NCBI GenBank assembly: GCA_027859095.1
Contig: JAQIBN010000220.1
Span: 1-55,388, forward strand
DNA length: 55,388 bases
DNA from: Spirochaetia bacterium
Lineage (GTDB): Bacteria > Spirochaetota > Spirochaetia > B11-G9
Direction of reading: 5' to 3'
Position 1 is the stretch's first letter. Every line of letters begins with the position of its first letter. The translations under genes were made by a program, and so were the position numbers. Below are positions 7,516-16,696 of this stretch, one piece after another. The notes under the pieces were generated by a model. It was not told the DNA's origin. It made no database searches and saw nothing but the letters and a program-made list of their open reading frames with translations.

Positions 7516-8868
7516 TTAGATCTCATCTGAATTTAACTTATGCATCCAATTCCCCTGGCTAAGTAAGTAAAAACCAGCTATAGCCACTACAAGATTCGAT
7601 GCAAACATCCCAATCCAGATACTTACAGGCCCAAGACCGGTAAAAGCAACCAGAAGGAATACCAAAGGTACTCTTATCCCCCAAAGGCGAATAATATTTA
7701 ATGCCATTATTGGTTTAGTATCTCCAGCACCCTGAAAAGCACCATTAGCAACAGTAAAAAGAGCAAAGAAAATAACAGAAGGAGAGACTATTTTAAAAAG
7801 CATGGCTCCATGATAAATAACATCCAGATCATCAACAAAAAATCTTACAACAAGATTGCCTCTGAAGAAAGTAATTGTCATCCCAACAGAAATAAAAATA
7901 AAAATTGTTATAAAAGAATGCTTTACAATCTTTTTCACATTATTGTAATTTTTTGCTCCCAGCTGCTGTCCAACCAATACCGCTGTGGCCTGGGAAATAC
8001 CCATAGCAGGCATATTAAACAATCCAATTATCCTGTTTCCTATACCAAAAGCAGCTATTACTGCTGTACCAAAACCATTAACAACACCCTGAAGAACAGT
8101 AAATCCAAAGGCTGATATACCCTGGCCGACAGAAGAAGGTAAACCAATTTTCAACAGGAGTTTTATAGCCTTTTTATCAGGAATCATATCTTTATAATGA
8201 AGTTTTATACCTTTTGAGCCTTTTACTAGAATTACAACTGCAATAATAGAAGCCACCATTCGGGCAATCACCGTTGCATAGGCAGCTCCTCTTACTGACA
8301 TTGCAGGAACAGGACCAAAGCCAAAGATAAAAATGGGATCAAGAAGAATATTTAGAAATACAGTCACAGACTGAACAACCAGGGGAGTTATACTATTTCC
8401 TACACCCTGAAGTGCACTGCGCAAGATAAAGCTCATAAACATGAAAGGAATGCCTGCAAGAATTATTTTCAAATAATCTGATGTATATTGAAAAGTATCA
8501 TCAGGGACCTGCATTAGATGTAAGATATTATCTGTAAATATTATCCCAAGGATGCTGATTATAGAAGCTACGACTAAAAGAAGAACTGTCATCTGTCCAA
8601 GATAAAAATCTGTCTTCCTTTTATCCCCTTTCCCCATAGATTGTGAAATAAGAGTTGTCCCGGCACTGGAAAATCCAAAAGCAAATATAATTAGGAAAAA
8701 TATCAAATTCATAGAAATGGAAGGGGCCGAAATAGCTTCCTTCCCAATTTTTCCAAGAAAATAGGAATCTGCAAGATTATACAACATCTGAAGAAAGTTA
8801 CCCAGCATTATAGGTCCGGCAAGTTTAAGAAGGCTGGGATAAGTATATGCTAGATTGTTGTTATTCAA
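7516..8868 (-). CDS. MATE-family multidrug/cation antiporter
   Basis: 450 aa with about twelve hydrophobic segments. The N-terminus (LLKLAGPIMLGNFLQMLYN, LADSYFLGKIGKEAISAPS) and the second-half repeat start (LLKIGLPSSVGQGISAFGF) are hallmarks of MATE transporters, which export drugs or metabolites in exchange for Na+ or H+. ATAVLVGQQLGAKN is the conserved second-half motif. The family is in the inner membrane. It lies 17 bp after the zinc-ribbon gene (8886-9167) on the same strand and probably shares its transcript. Substrate unknown. Confidence 0.88.
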   Translation of the reverse strand: MNNNNLAYTYPSLLKLAGPIMLGNFLQMLYNLADSYFLGKIGKEAISAPSISMNLIFFLIIFAFGFSSAGTTLISQSMGKGDKRKTDFYLGQMTVLLLVVASIISILGIIFTDNILHLMQVPDDTFQYTSDYLKIILAGIPFMFMSFILRSALQGVGNSITPLVVQSVTVFLNILLDPIFIFGFGPVPAMSVRGAAYATVIARMVASIIAVVILVKGSKGIKLHYKDMIPDKKAIKLLLKIGLPSSVGQGISAFGFTVLQGVVNGFGTAVIAAFGIGNRIIGLFNMPAMGISQATAVLVGQQLGAKNYNNVKKIVKHSFITIFIFISVGMTITFFRGNLVVRFFVDDLDVIYHGAMLFKIVSPSVIFFALFTVANGAFQGAGDTKPIMALNIIRLWGIRVPLVFLLVAFTGLGPVSIWIGMFASNLVVAIAGFYLLSQGNWMHKLNSDEI

Positions 8869-8885
8869 GGGGGATTTATGCAGAA

Positions 8886-9167
8886 TCAGTCTCCAAACAG
8901 GGAGTCAAATGCCTTTTTAGCTTTAGCTTCCTTATTTTCACCTGCTGATCCTTTAAAATTTGAGGTCAATTCGAAAAAATCACAAAAATTTGCTCTTTCT
9001 TTTTCCCTTACAGCTTCACTTATACTTTCACTGCAGTCCCAATGACTTCCAGGAGAATAAAACCTACAGTTAAGACAAACCTTTGCATCTTTTCCGCAGG
9101 AAGAACATTCTGTATTTCTGTATACCTTTATCTCAAACTCATTTCCACAATTATAGCAATTTCCCAT
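8886..9167 (-). CDS. Small cysteine-rich zinc-ribbon protein
   Basis: 93 aa. Cysteines occur as CYNCG (4-7), CSSCG and CLNC, then WDCS and NFCDFF, enough for a zinc ribbon plus extra ligands. The C-terminus is helical and charged (GENKEAKAKKAFDSLFGD). The pattern resembles conserved small proteins of unknown function in spirochaetes. It precedes the MATE transporter by 17 bp, but a functional link is not supported. Confidence 0.7.
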   Translation of the reverse strand: MGNCYNCGNEFEIKVYRNTECSSCGKDAKVCLNCRFYSPGSHWDCSESISEAVREKERANFCDFFELTSNFKGSAGENKEAKAKKAFDSLFGD

Positions 9168-9263
9168 AGGAGAATTATAAAGGTGTTTTGATTAAAGTGT
9201 CTATTGTTTTTGAATTATTTTAGAAACTAAACAGCTCAGCTCTATTCTAAAGTAAAAGAAGTA

Positions 9264-10523
9264 TCATATCAAAGGTGAATCCTTGTTGTTTCTATTAAAA
9301 TAAATACCATTCTCAAATTCATTTGAAGATTCTCTTAACAGTAGAATGTCTTCATCACTCAAATCAAAAGCAAATTTATTTTTATTCTGGATCACGATAA
9401 TAATTACCTGAAGAATTAATATCAAAGCGGCTGCTGCAGCTGCAACATTAAAAGCAACAACCATTCCCCAACGCTGGTATATCTCCCCACCACCTACAGC
9501 ACCCAGTATAATCCCAATAGTAAGAACTGATTCATGTATTGCCATACGTTTCTCCCGGTGAATACTTCCGGAAACCCCATGAAAAATACTGCTCGAATAC
9601 TGGGCTGCAAATAACACCCCAAATAAAAACATACTAAAAGTAAATCCTAACCAGGACCTTATATAAGGAATGAAAAGGGCAAAGACAACCGTCAGAAACT
9701 GTAATATAAGCATAAAAACTTTATTATAGTGCCACCAACTTAATTTACCTGCCAGTACAAAAATAAAAGTACTAAAAAGGGCCCTAAAAAGAAGTAGTAA
9801 ACCAATTGAAGATTCTGCAAGCTGAAGTTCCTCCCTTGCATAAAGGGGAAAAACAAAAAGAATAACTCCAAACACAATATATCCAGTAAGATTGCCTAAC
9901 CAGGCTACGTAACGGAGGGGTGTGCTGGAATCAACAAGAAGTTTTTTCTCATTTTTAATTTTTCCATGTAATAGAAGCCTGGGGGAAAACATAGGTATAA
10001 CTACCAGAGCAATTGATAACAAACCATAAATAACAATAATAAACCGAAAAGGATAATTCAGGTTTAATTCAAGAAGCAAACCGGCAAGATAAGGACTAAG
10101 AACCAGACCTGTTGACCATGAAAGATTAAAAAAGCCCATCACCCTGTTTAGTTCAGAACCTTCAAGATCTTCAGACAACCATCCCATCAAAGGCGGCCAG
10201 AATAAAGCTGTAATCAATCCAAATATACTGTAAAGAATGTACATTAAAAAAAGCGATTTACTAAACATCATGAGTATAACGACAAGTGCCATTATAAAAG
10301 TTGCAGTAGCAATAGATCGATGTGCCCCAAGAGTTCTACTTAGTTTATGAAGTAAAAAGCATCCTATTAAATACGAAAAAGCCCACAAAGAGGAGAACCA
10401 TCCAATCTCTGCAGAAGTAGAATTAAAAACATCTCTCATGTAAAAAACCAGGCTGAAATTCAGTATTCCAATTCCAGTGTTTACAATAAGAGCAGCTGGC
10501 AATAGTATAAAAGCTCGTTTCAT
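9264..10523 (-). CDS. Major facilitator superfamily transporter
   Basis: 419 aa with twelve predicted membrane segments. The first begins at the N-terminus (RAFILLPAALIVNTGIGIL) and the loop between segments 2 and 3 has an MFS-A-like pattern (GCFLLHKLSRTLGAHRS). The last 45 residues are a polar cytosolic tail. The start ATG lies 20 bp from the divergent GGDEF gene, so both promoters must overlap the coding starts or be very compact. Substrate not recognisable. Confidence 0.8.
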   Translation of the reverse strand: MKRAFILLPAALIVNTGIGILNFSLVFYMRDVFNSTSAEIGWFSSLWAFSYLIGCFLLHKLSRTLGAHRSIATATFIMALVVILMMFSKSLFLMYILYSIFGLITALFWPPLMGWLSEDLEGSELNRVMGFFNLSWSTGLVLSPYLAGLLLELNLNYPFRFIIVIYGLLSIALVVIPMFSPRLLLHGKIKNEKKLLVDSSTPLRYVAWLGNLTGYIVFGVILFVFPLYAREELQLAESSIGLLLLFRALFSTFIFVLAGKLSWWHYNKVFMLILQFLTVVFALFIPYIRSWLGFTFSMFLFGVLFAAQYSSSIFHGVSGSIHREKRMAIHESVLTIGIILGAVGGGEIYQRWGMVVAFNVAAAAAALILILQVIIIVIQNKNKFAFDLSDEDILLLRESSNEFENGIYFNRNNKDSPLI

Positions 10524-10543
10524 ATATTGATCTTTACCCTATT

Positions 10544-11776
10544 TTGAATCATTATGCAATTGTGGACAGTGGTAAAATATTCATCAAAAGTAACAAACTT
10601 GACAATCAAACAAAAAAAGCCAGTTCTCAAATTATAACAAAGACTGCTACAAAAGAGGCAGAAGCTCATCTGATAGGGTATAAAGATCTTCAGGAGGCCT
10701 ATGACAGGGTGGCCCTCCTCAATAAAATTGGACAGGAGATAACATCCTCTTTAGATCTTGGAATCGTAATGAATACAATCTACAAAAATATATCATCATT
10801 TATTAGCGCAGACCTGTTTGGTATAGCCCTCTATGATAAAGATTCTGAAGAAATTGATTTTAAATACTTCCTAGATGAGGGAAAGAAATTTTCTGGAGGG
10901 AAAAAGCCAGTAGATATAGAAGGAAGTATGGCAGGATGGGTTATTCAAAACAAGAAACATCTATTTATTAATGATGTTCAAAATGAATATTCAAATTATG
11001 TCCCAAAACTAATAGGTACAAAAGCAGATGGAACAAATTCCCTTATATTTGTACCACTAATAATAAACAATAAAGTAATTGGTGTAATTACAGTCCAGAG
11101 CTTCAAGCTCAATGCTTATACTGATCAGGATCTGGAAATCATTCAAGCCGTTGGAGCATACAGTACAATAGCAATTGAAAATTCAAAAGTTCATGAAGAA
11201 ATTAGGGAACTGAATAATATTATTAGTTCTGAGAAAAAAGAATTAGAGAAAGCCTATCTAAAAATAGATAAACTTGCAAACCATGACACATTAACAGGTT
11301 TGGCAAACAGAAGACTTTTTGTTGAGTTACTAAAACAGGAAATCAGGAAAGCTGATCGACAAAAGTCGAAAACTGCTGTTCTATTTATTGATCTGGACAA
11401 CTTTAAACCTGTAAATGACAGTTTAGGACATTCTGCAGGGGACAAAGTACTGCAAATGGTAGCGCAGAGATTTATTTCCACTTTAAGAGAATCAGATTCT
11501 ATAGCCAGAATTGGAGGGGATGAATTTGCAGCAATTATCTGCAATATTAAAAATAAAACTGATATAGAAAAACTTGCAGAAAAAATAATTAATAATTTGA
11601 GGAATCCATTTATAATTAATACAAGTAAATTCCAAATTGGGATAAGTATGGGAATTAGTATCTATCCTGATGATGACATTACAATTGATGGTCTGTTAAG
11701 AAAAGCAGATACTGCTATGTATAAAATAAAATCGGAAAGCAAGAATTCTTTTCTCTTCTATAATGAGATAATATAA
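10544..11776 (+). CDS. GAF-GGDEF diguanylate cyclase
   Basis: About 410 aa if started at TTG 10544; no good Shine-Dalgarno precedes it, and a shorter start (for example GTG 10709, 11 nt after AGGAGG) is possible, so the N-terminus is uncertain. GAF domain about 55-215, a short coiled coil 215-245, then GGDEF domain 246-410. The active-site motif GGDEF is at 324-328 and an intact RxxD inhibitory site (R315-D318) lies five residues before it, so the enzyme should make c-di-GMP and be product-inhibited. The amidohydrolase ATG follows after 3 nt, suggesting translational coupling to the salvage operon, which may supply the ligand sensed by the GAF domain. Confidence 0.85.
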   Translation: MNHYAIVDSGKIFIKSNKLDNQTKKASSQIITKTATKEAEAHLIGYKDLQEAYDRVALLNKIGQEITSSLDLGIVMNTIYKNISSFISADLFGIALYDKDSEEIDFKYFLDEGKKFSGGKKPVDIEGSMAGWVIQNKKHLFINDVQNEYSNYVPKLIGTKADGTNSLIFVPLIINNKVIGVITVQSFKLNAYTDQDLEIIQAVGAYSTIAIENSKVHEEIRELNNIISSEKKELEKAYLKIDKLANHDTLTGLANRRLFVELLKQEIRKADRQKSKTAVLFIDLDNFKPVNDSLGHSAGDKVLQMVAQRFISTLRESDSIARIGGDEFAAIICNIKNKTDIEKLAEKIINNLRNPFIINTSKFQIGISMGISIYPDDDITIDGLLRKADTAMYKIKSESKNSFLFYNEII

Positions 11777-11779
11777 GTT

Positions 11780-12850
11780 ATGAATATAGCTATAAAAAAT
11801 GGAATAGTCATTACTATGGATCCCATCAAATCAATCTTTGAAAGAGGAATGGTGCTTATTGAAAATAATACTATCTCATATGCAGGTGAAGAAAATAATA
11901 ACCTGATCCAGGCTAATGTAAAAGTTATTGATGCTAATGGTGGAATCATAATGCCAGGGATGGTAAACACTCATACTCATATTGGGATGTCTCTCTTTAG
12001 AACCCTGGCTGATGATACAGCAGATAGATTGAAAAAATATCTTTTCCCTCTGGAAAAAAAATTCGTAACACCCGACCTGGTCTATTGGGCATCTCTCTAC
12101 TCTTTAACAGAGATGATAGAAGGGGGAACAACAACCTTTGCAGATATGTATTATTTTGAGGATAGAGTTGCAGATGCAGCAATAAAAGCAGGAGTTAGAG
12201 GAATACTAGGTGAATCTATTTTAGATTTCCCGGCTCCTGATTCAAAAGAGCCTTATGGAGGATTCAAATATACAGAAAAGTTTCTTGAATCTTATTCAAA
12301 TCATTCTATTATAACTCCGGCACTTGCTCCCCATGCCCCCTATTCACTGGATTTTGAAAATTTAAAAAAAACAGCTGATCTTGCTGAAGAATGGGATATC
12401 CCCATTCTAAGTCATCTTTCAGAAATGCCATTCGAGCTGACACAAATAGCAAAGGAATTTGGAATAAGCCCTGTTGAGTTATATTCAAAAGCCGGGCTCT
12501 TAAGCCCACGGATGACAGCAGCTCACTGTATCTATGTCAATGATAAAGATATAAACCTCCTTAAAACAAGCGGAACAGGTGTTGCACACAATGTAGTTGC
12601 TAATCTAAAAGGGGGTAAGGGGGTCTCTCCTGCTCTTAAAATGTTTGATATGGGTATTCCTATAGGTCTGGGTACTGATGGTCCTATGAGTGGAAATACT
12701 ATGGATCTAATAAATCTTCTGGGCTACACTGCAAAAATACATAAACTGGACAATAAAAACCGTACAGTAATGCCTCCCCAAAAAGTTGTGGAAATGGCAA
12801 CCATTGGCGGAGCAAGGGCACTGCTCGCCTATACAACTAAAGGGGTATAA
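11780..12850 (+). CDS. Amidohydrolase, MTA/SAH or guanine/cytosine deaminase-like, C-terminally truncated
   Basis: 356 aa; relatives are about 420-450. All catalytic elements of the cyclic deaminase group are present: HTHIG metal pair (near 65), the substrate loop HAPYS, metal His in LSHLSE, AHCIYV, and the catalytic Asp in LGTDGPMSG. The family deaminates S-adenosylhomocysteine, methylthioadenosine or related purines with Zn2+. The protein stops just after IGGARAL, where homologues continue with a beta-sandwich end (usually G-x-I-G-S-l-x-x-G-K-x-A-D). The last eight residues (LAYTTKGV) are encoded by the right half of the stem-loop/RBS element, so the truncation coincides with that element. 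Activity is uncertain. Confidence 0.82.
   Translation: MNIAIKNGIVITMDPIKSIFERGMVLIENNTISYAGEENNNLIQANVKVIDANGGIIMPGMVNTHTHIGMSLFRTLADDTADRLKKYLFPLEKKFVTPDLVYWASLYSLTEMIEGGTTTFADMYYFEDRVADAAIKAGVRGILGESILDFPAPDSKEPYGGFKYTEKFLESYSNHSIITPALAPHAPYSLDFENLKKTADLAEEWDIPILSHLSEMPFELTQIAKEFGISPVELYSKAGLLSPRMTAAHCIYVNDKDINLLKTSGTGVAHNVVANLKGGKGVSPALKMFDMGIPIGLGTDGPMSGNTMDLINLLGYTAKIHKLDNKNRTVMPPQKVVEMATIGGARALLAYTTKGV
12822..12845 (+). repeat. Stem-loop/RBS element, copy E (right half only)
   Basis: TGCTCGCCTAT, then ACAAC and AAAGGGG match the right half of copy B (34905-34928) with four differences. The left half is missing: instead the amidohydrolase coding sequence runs straight into TGCTC. It supplies the Shine-Dalgarno AAAGGGG for the binding-protein ATG at 12852 and also the last codons of the truncated amidohydrolase. 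Confidence 0.65.
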
Positions 12851-12851
12851 T

Positions 12852-13928
12852 ATGCAGAAAAAAATTGTTTTCTTATTTATCATTGTAATGATGTTCTCAA
12901 TGGTTCCTTTTGCCTTTGCTACTGCAGAGAAAGAAGTTACACTAGAAGCAGATCCTATGCCATTTAAAGGACAGACACTTAACTTGTCATGGTGGGGTTA
13001 TGGAATGGACCTTCTTGATAAGAACGTAGTAAAGCCATTTGAAGAAAAATATGGTGTTACAGTAGTTTCCGAGACCGGTAATAATTCTGCCAGATTTACT
13101 AAAATGGTAGCTCGTAAAGGAAATCCTGTAATTGATGTTGCACTTTTTGCCGGTGCATGGGCTTATAAAGCAACACAGGAAGAAATCATACAACCATATA
13201 ATCCTTCATTATTAACTAACTTGGATGCGATTATGGAATCAGCAAAAGATCCCCTGGGCGGGCAATATGCAATTGGATATACCATTCAGCACCTTGGACT
13301 ATGCTACAGAACTGATAAAATTGATCCAATCACATCATGGAGAGATCTTTCAAATGATGACTTAAAAGGATTTTTAACAATTCCTCAAATTTCAACTACA
13401 TATGGTCCATCAATTATCTATATGCTTTCCAAAGCATGGAGCGGAAGTTTCGATGCAACTGATGTCGGATGGCAAAAACTTGAAGAACTTTCAGATAACC
13501 TCCTTACAGCTTATGTAAGATCATCAGAGCTGAACACACTTATCCTTCAGGAAGAAGTATATGCAGCTCCATATGCAAGTTTTGCATGGGGAAATATACT
13601 TGCCAGTGAATTACCTATTAAAAATGTAATACCTGAAGAAGGACTTGTAGGTTCATTTAGTGTAATCAGTGTTGCTGCAGGGACAAAAAATGAAGAACTT
13701 GCACACCTTTTTATAGATCATATGCTCTCATATGAAGTTCAGTTAGCAGAAGCAATGGATCTTGTAGACAGTCCTGTTAGAAATGACATTGAACTACCTG
13801 CAGAAATTGCTGCTAACCTGACCTATGGTGATGAGTTGATAAGTAATCTCAACTTTTTTGACCTTAAAGAAATGGCAGCTGTAGAAGCTGAATGGCTTGA
13901 TAAATGGAATGCTATTTTTTCAAAATAG
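12852..13928 (+). CDS. ABC importer substrate-binding protein (PotD/polyamine-type family)
   Basis: 358 aa from ATG 12852; this start gives a clear signal peptide (basic MQKK, a hydrophobic stretch, cleavage near FAFATA). The mature protein has the extracellular solute-binding protein fold of the Pot/Fbp group (LSWWGYG, VKPFEEKYGVTVVSETG, GYTIQHLGLCYRTDKI). It acts in the periplasm and delivers substrate to the permeases encoded next. Context (deaminase and nucleoside phosphorylase) suggests a nucleoside or amine ligand, but the binding site does not show it. A strong hairpin follows the stop and probably raises its mRNA level over the permease genes. Confidence 0.85.
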   Translation: MQKKIVFLFIIVMMFSMVPFAFATAEKEVTLEADPMPFKGQTLNLSWWGYGMDLLDKNVVKPFEEKYGVTVVSETGNNSARFTKMVARKGNPVIDVALFAGAWAYKATQEEIIQPYNPSLLTNLDAIMESAKDPLGGQYAIGYTIQHLGLCYRTDKIDPITSWRDLSNDDLKGFLTIPQISTTYGPSIIYMLSKAWSGSFDATDVGWQKLEELSDNLLTAYVRSSELNTLILQEEVYAAPYASFAWGNILASELPIKNVIPEEGLVGSFSVISVAAGTKNEELAHLFIDHMLSYEVQLAEAMDLVDSPVRNDIELPAEIAANLTYGDELISNLNFFDLKEMAAVEAEWLDKWNAIFSK

Positions 13929-13940
13929 CACATAATATGT

Positions 13941-13964
13941 TATCCCGGGGTTTACCCCGGGATA
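13941..13964 (+). promoter_or_regulatory. Strong intraoperonic hairpin after the binding-protein gene
   Basis: Perfect 10-bp stem TATCCCGGGG / CCCCGGGATA around loop TTTA. No T-run follows, so it is not a standard terminator. Position between binding protein (stop 13928) and permease (13996) is where ABC operons often carry an mRNA-stabilising stem-loop. Confidence 0.8.
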
Positions 13965-13995
13965 GTTTACAAATACCTATAAAAAGAGCTGTTTA

Positions 13996-14826
13996 ATGAA
14001 TCAGATTAATATAAAGAGAACATTGCTTCTCCTTCTTCTACCGGGTTCTGTATTTTTACTTTTCTTTTTTGTTCTTCCTCTGATCTTTGTTTTTACTGAA
14101 AGCTTCCATGGATCAACCGGTGAGCTAACACTACTAAGATATACGGAAGTACTTAAAAGTAAACAATTTCATTTTGTCTATCTCCGTACACTCAAAATTG
14201 CATTGATTGTTACACCTCTGGCAGTACTAGTTGCATATCCCAGTGCCTATATAATTACAAAGATGACCGCTGGAAAGAAGTCAGTAATGATGTCACTTGT
14301 AATACTCCCCCTGATGACAAGTCCTGTAGCAAGAACATTTGCCTGGATTGTAATTCTGGGGCGTTTTGGGCTTATAAATCAAACTCTGGCTGCTGTTAAA
14401 GTAACCAGTGAGCCTTTGCGTCTAATGTATACCGAAGGAGCAATAGTAGCAGGACTCCTCCAGTTGTTTATGCCTATAATGGTTCTGACTCTGGTAAGCG
14501 CCCTGGAAAATATTCCGGAAGAAGTTGAAGAGGCTGCTCTAAGCCTTGGATCGGGAAAAACCGGAACCTTTTTCAGAGTTCTGGTTCCCCTCTCTTTCGA
14601 CGGACTGATTATGGGAGTAACTCTTGTATTTACTGGATGTATTACTGCCTATGTCACTCCTGCAATTTTGGGAGGTTCAAAAGTTCTTACCCTTTCCACA
14701 CTTATGCGCCAGGAAGCCCTGGTACTGATGAACTGGGAAGGGGCTACAGTAATTGCAGTAATTATGATTGTTACAACCCTTGTTCTCTATAACACATTAC
14801 GACTAATGAGGCCCAGAAGCTTATGA
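13996..14826 (+). CDS. ABC importer permease, PotB/BPD family
   Basis: 276 aa, six membrane segments. The N-terminus is a long hydrophobic helix (LLLLLLPGSVFLLFFFVLPL), and the EAA loop that contacts the ATPase is visible as EEAALSLGSGKTGTFFRVLVP near residue 180. This is the membrane subunit of the importer together with the next gene; the stop overlaps the next start by 4 bp (ATGA type), so the two are co-translated. Confidence 0.88.
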   Translation: MNQINIKRTLLLLLLPGSVFLLFFFVLPLIFVFTESFHGSTGELTLLRYTEVLKSKQFHFVYLRTLKIALIVTPLAVLVAYPSAYIITKMTAGKKSVMMSLVILPLMTSPVARTFAWIVILGRFGLINQTLAAVKVTSEPLRLMYTEGAIVAGLLQLFMPIMVLTLVSALENIPEEVEEAALSLGSGKTGTFFRVLVPLSFDGLIMGVTLVFTGCITAYVTPAILGGSKVLTLSTLMRQEALVLMNWEGATVIAVIMIVTTLVLYNTLRLMRPRSL

Positions 14827-15602
14827 GAAACAACAAACTATTTACAGCCATATTGATTCTTATGTTTATATTTCTCCTTGGACCCTTTTTAGTAATTATT
14901 ATTGCATCCTTCGGCAGTGAAACGATTATGCGCTTCCCTCCAAAAGGTTTTGCAATGACTTGGTATGAAAAGGCATTTGCCATTAAAATGTTCCGGACAA
15001 CTTTTTTGATCAGCCTTAAAACCGGTCTTGCTGCTACTTTTACTGCTCTGGTAATGGGAATACCTGCAGCATATGCCATGGTTCGACATAATTTTCCAGG
15101 GAAATCAAAAGTTGAACTTTTTTTCTCCGCCCCGGCAATTGTCCCTGGTCTTGTAGTTGGGTTCGCCCTTCTTAGGTTTTTTATCTACTATACAAAAATG
15201 CCTGTAATAATGGGCCTCTACCTGGGTCACACTGCTATTTTATTTCCATACACTGTTAGAGTTGTTTCTGCCAGTTTACGTAACTTCGACCCTTCTGTGG
15301 AAGAAGCTGCTGTAAGCCTGGGGTCATCCCCGCTCCATTCATTTATTGCCGTTGTACTGCCAAATATACGATCAGGAGTAATAGCTGCATTTATTCTGGC
15401 CTTTATTACATCCTTCAACAATGTTCCAATCTCACTTTTTCTAACAGGTCCAGGGGTATCAACACTGCCAATCCAGATGCTTGTATACATGGAATATTAC
15501 TTTGATCCTACTATTGCGGCATTATCAAGTATCCTGATCGTTTTCACTGTAATTATCATCCAAAGCGCAGAAAAGGTCCTTGGTATTTCCAGATATATGT
15601 AA
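14823..15602 (+). CDS. ABC importer permease, PotC/BPD family
   Basis: 259 aa, six membrane segments. The EAA loop reads EEAAVSLGSSPLHSFIAVVLP near residue 165. The start ATG overlaps the previous stop. It is the second channel subunit of the PotABCD-like importer; the ATPase gene starts 29 bp later behind GGAAGGAG. Confidence 0.88.
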   Translation: MRNNKLFTAILILMFIFLLGPFLVIIIASFGSETIMRFPPKGFAMTWYEKAFAIKMFRTTFLISLKTGLAATFTALVMGIPAAYAMVRHNFPGKSKVELFFSAPAIVPGLVVGFALLRFFIYYTKMPVIMGLYLGHTAILFPYTVRVVSASLRNFDPSVEEAAVSLGSSPLHSFIAVVLPNIRSGVIAAFILAFITSFNNVPISLFLTGPGVSTLPIQMLVYMEYYFDPTIAALSSILIVFTVIIIQSAEKVLGISRYM

Positions 15603-15631
15603 AAAGATAAAAGGAAGGAGTCAACTATAAA

Positions 15632-16696
15632 ATGGCATTTATTGAACTTAAAAATATTGATGCAGGATATGTTAAAGGATCTCCTGTTTTAAAAGATTTT
15701 AATTTATCAGTGGAAAAAGGAGAACTCATATCCCTACTGGGTCCCAGTGGATGCGGAAAAACTACGACTTTAAGAACTATTGCAGGTTTTATTCTTGCTG
15801 AACAAGGATCTGTAATTATCGGTGGAAAAGATTACACAAAGATTCCTCCAAATAAGAGGAATATAGGTCTTGTTTTTCAGAACTATGCCCTGTTCCCCCA
15901 TTTGTCTGTATTTGAAAATGTTGCTTACGGACTAAAGCGGAGAAAAGTGGATAAATCACTTATAAAAACAAAAGTCAGTGCAGTACTGGAGTTGGTATCA
16001 CTTACAGGATTTGAAGACCGCCTACCTGCCCAGTTATCTGGAGGTCAGCGGCAGAGAGTAGCACTGGCCAGATCGGTTGTAATTGAACCAGACTTACTTC
16101 TTCTTGATGAACCTCTTTCAAACCTGGATGCAAAACTCAGAGACGAAATGAGAGCTGAACTTAGCCGGCTTCAACATCAACTGGGAATAACCATGATCTA
16201 TGTAACCCATGATCAGATAGAAGCCCTTAGCCTTTCCAGTAAGATCATTGTTATGAATGAAGGACTTATTGAACAAATTGGCACACCGGAAACAATTTAT
16301 GAACGACCGGCTACTTCATTTGTTGCTAAATTCATGGGATTTGATAACTCCATAAAAGGTAAAATCGAGTCTCTGGATAAAAAATTCTTTTTAATCAATG
16401 TGGATGGGAAAATTATAAAAGCAGTTAGAACAGAAAAAACAGACCTGACAACTGATGAAAATGTAAGCATCTTTTTCAGACCAGAGGATAGTTTTCTGAT
16501 TTCTAAAGAAGAAGAAAACTCCCTTCCTGTATCTGTCAATTATTCCAACTTCCAGGGCGGCAGCACCCGGTATTCTGTCACATCAGGAAAAACAGAATTA
16601 AGTGCCGAGATGCCTGGTAAAAACAATAAAATGGGAAAATATGAATTTATTAAAATTCTACCGGAAAAACTGATTATTGAGAGAGTTAAAGCATGA
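15632..16696 (+). CDS. ABC importer ATPase, PotA/UgpC-like with TOBE domain
   Basis: 354 aa. Walker A GPSGCGKTT near 38, Q-loop FQNYALFPH, signature LSGGQRQRVALARS, Walker B LLLLDEPLSN, and switch His in YVTHDQ. The C-terminal third (from about 245) is a TOBE-type regulatory domain (FFRPEDSFLIS). It powers the importer. Its stop overlaps the nucleoside phosphorylase start by 4 bp, tying transport to nucleoside cleavage. Confidence 0.9.
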   Translation: MAFIELKNIDAGYVKGSPVLKDFNLSVEKGELISLLGPSGCGKTTTLRTIAGFILAEQGSVIIGGKDYTKIPPNKRNIGLVFQNYALFPHLSVFENVAYGLKRRKVDKSLIKTKVSAVLELVSLTGFEDRLPAQLSGGQRQRVALARSVVIEPDLLLLDEPLSNLDAKLRDEMRAELSRLQHQLGITMIYVTHDQIEALSLSSKIIVMNEGLIEQIGTPETIYERPATSFVAKFMGFDNSIKGKIESLDKKFFLINVDGKIIKAVRTEKTDLTTDENVSIFFRPEDSFLISKEEENSLPVSVNYSNFQGGSTRYSVTSGKTELSAEMPGKNNKMGKYEFIKILPEKLIIERVKA

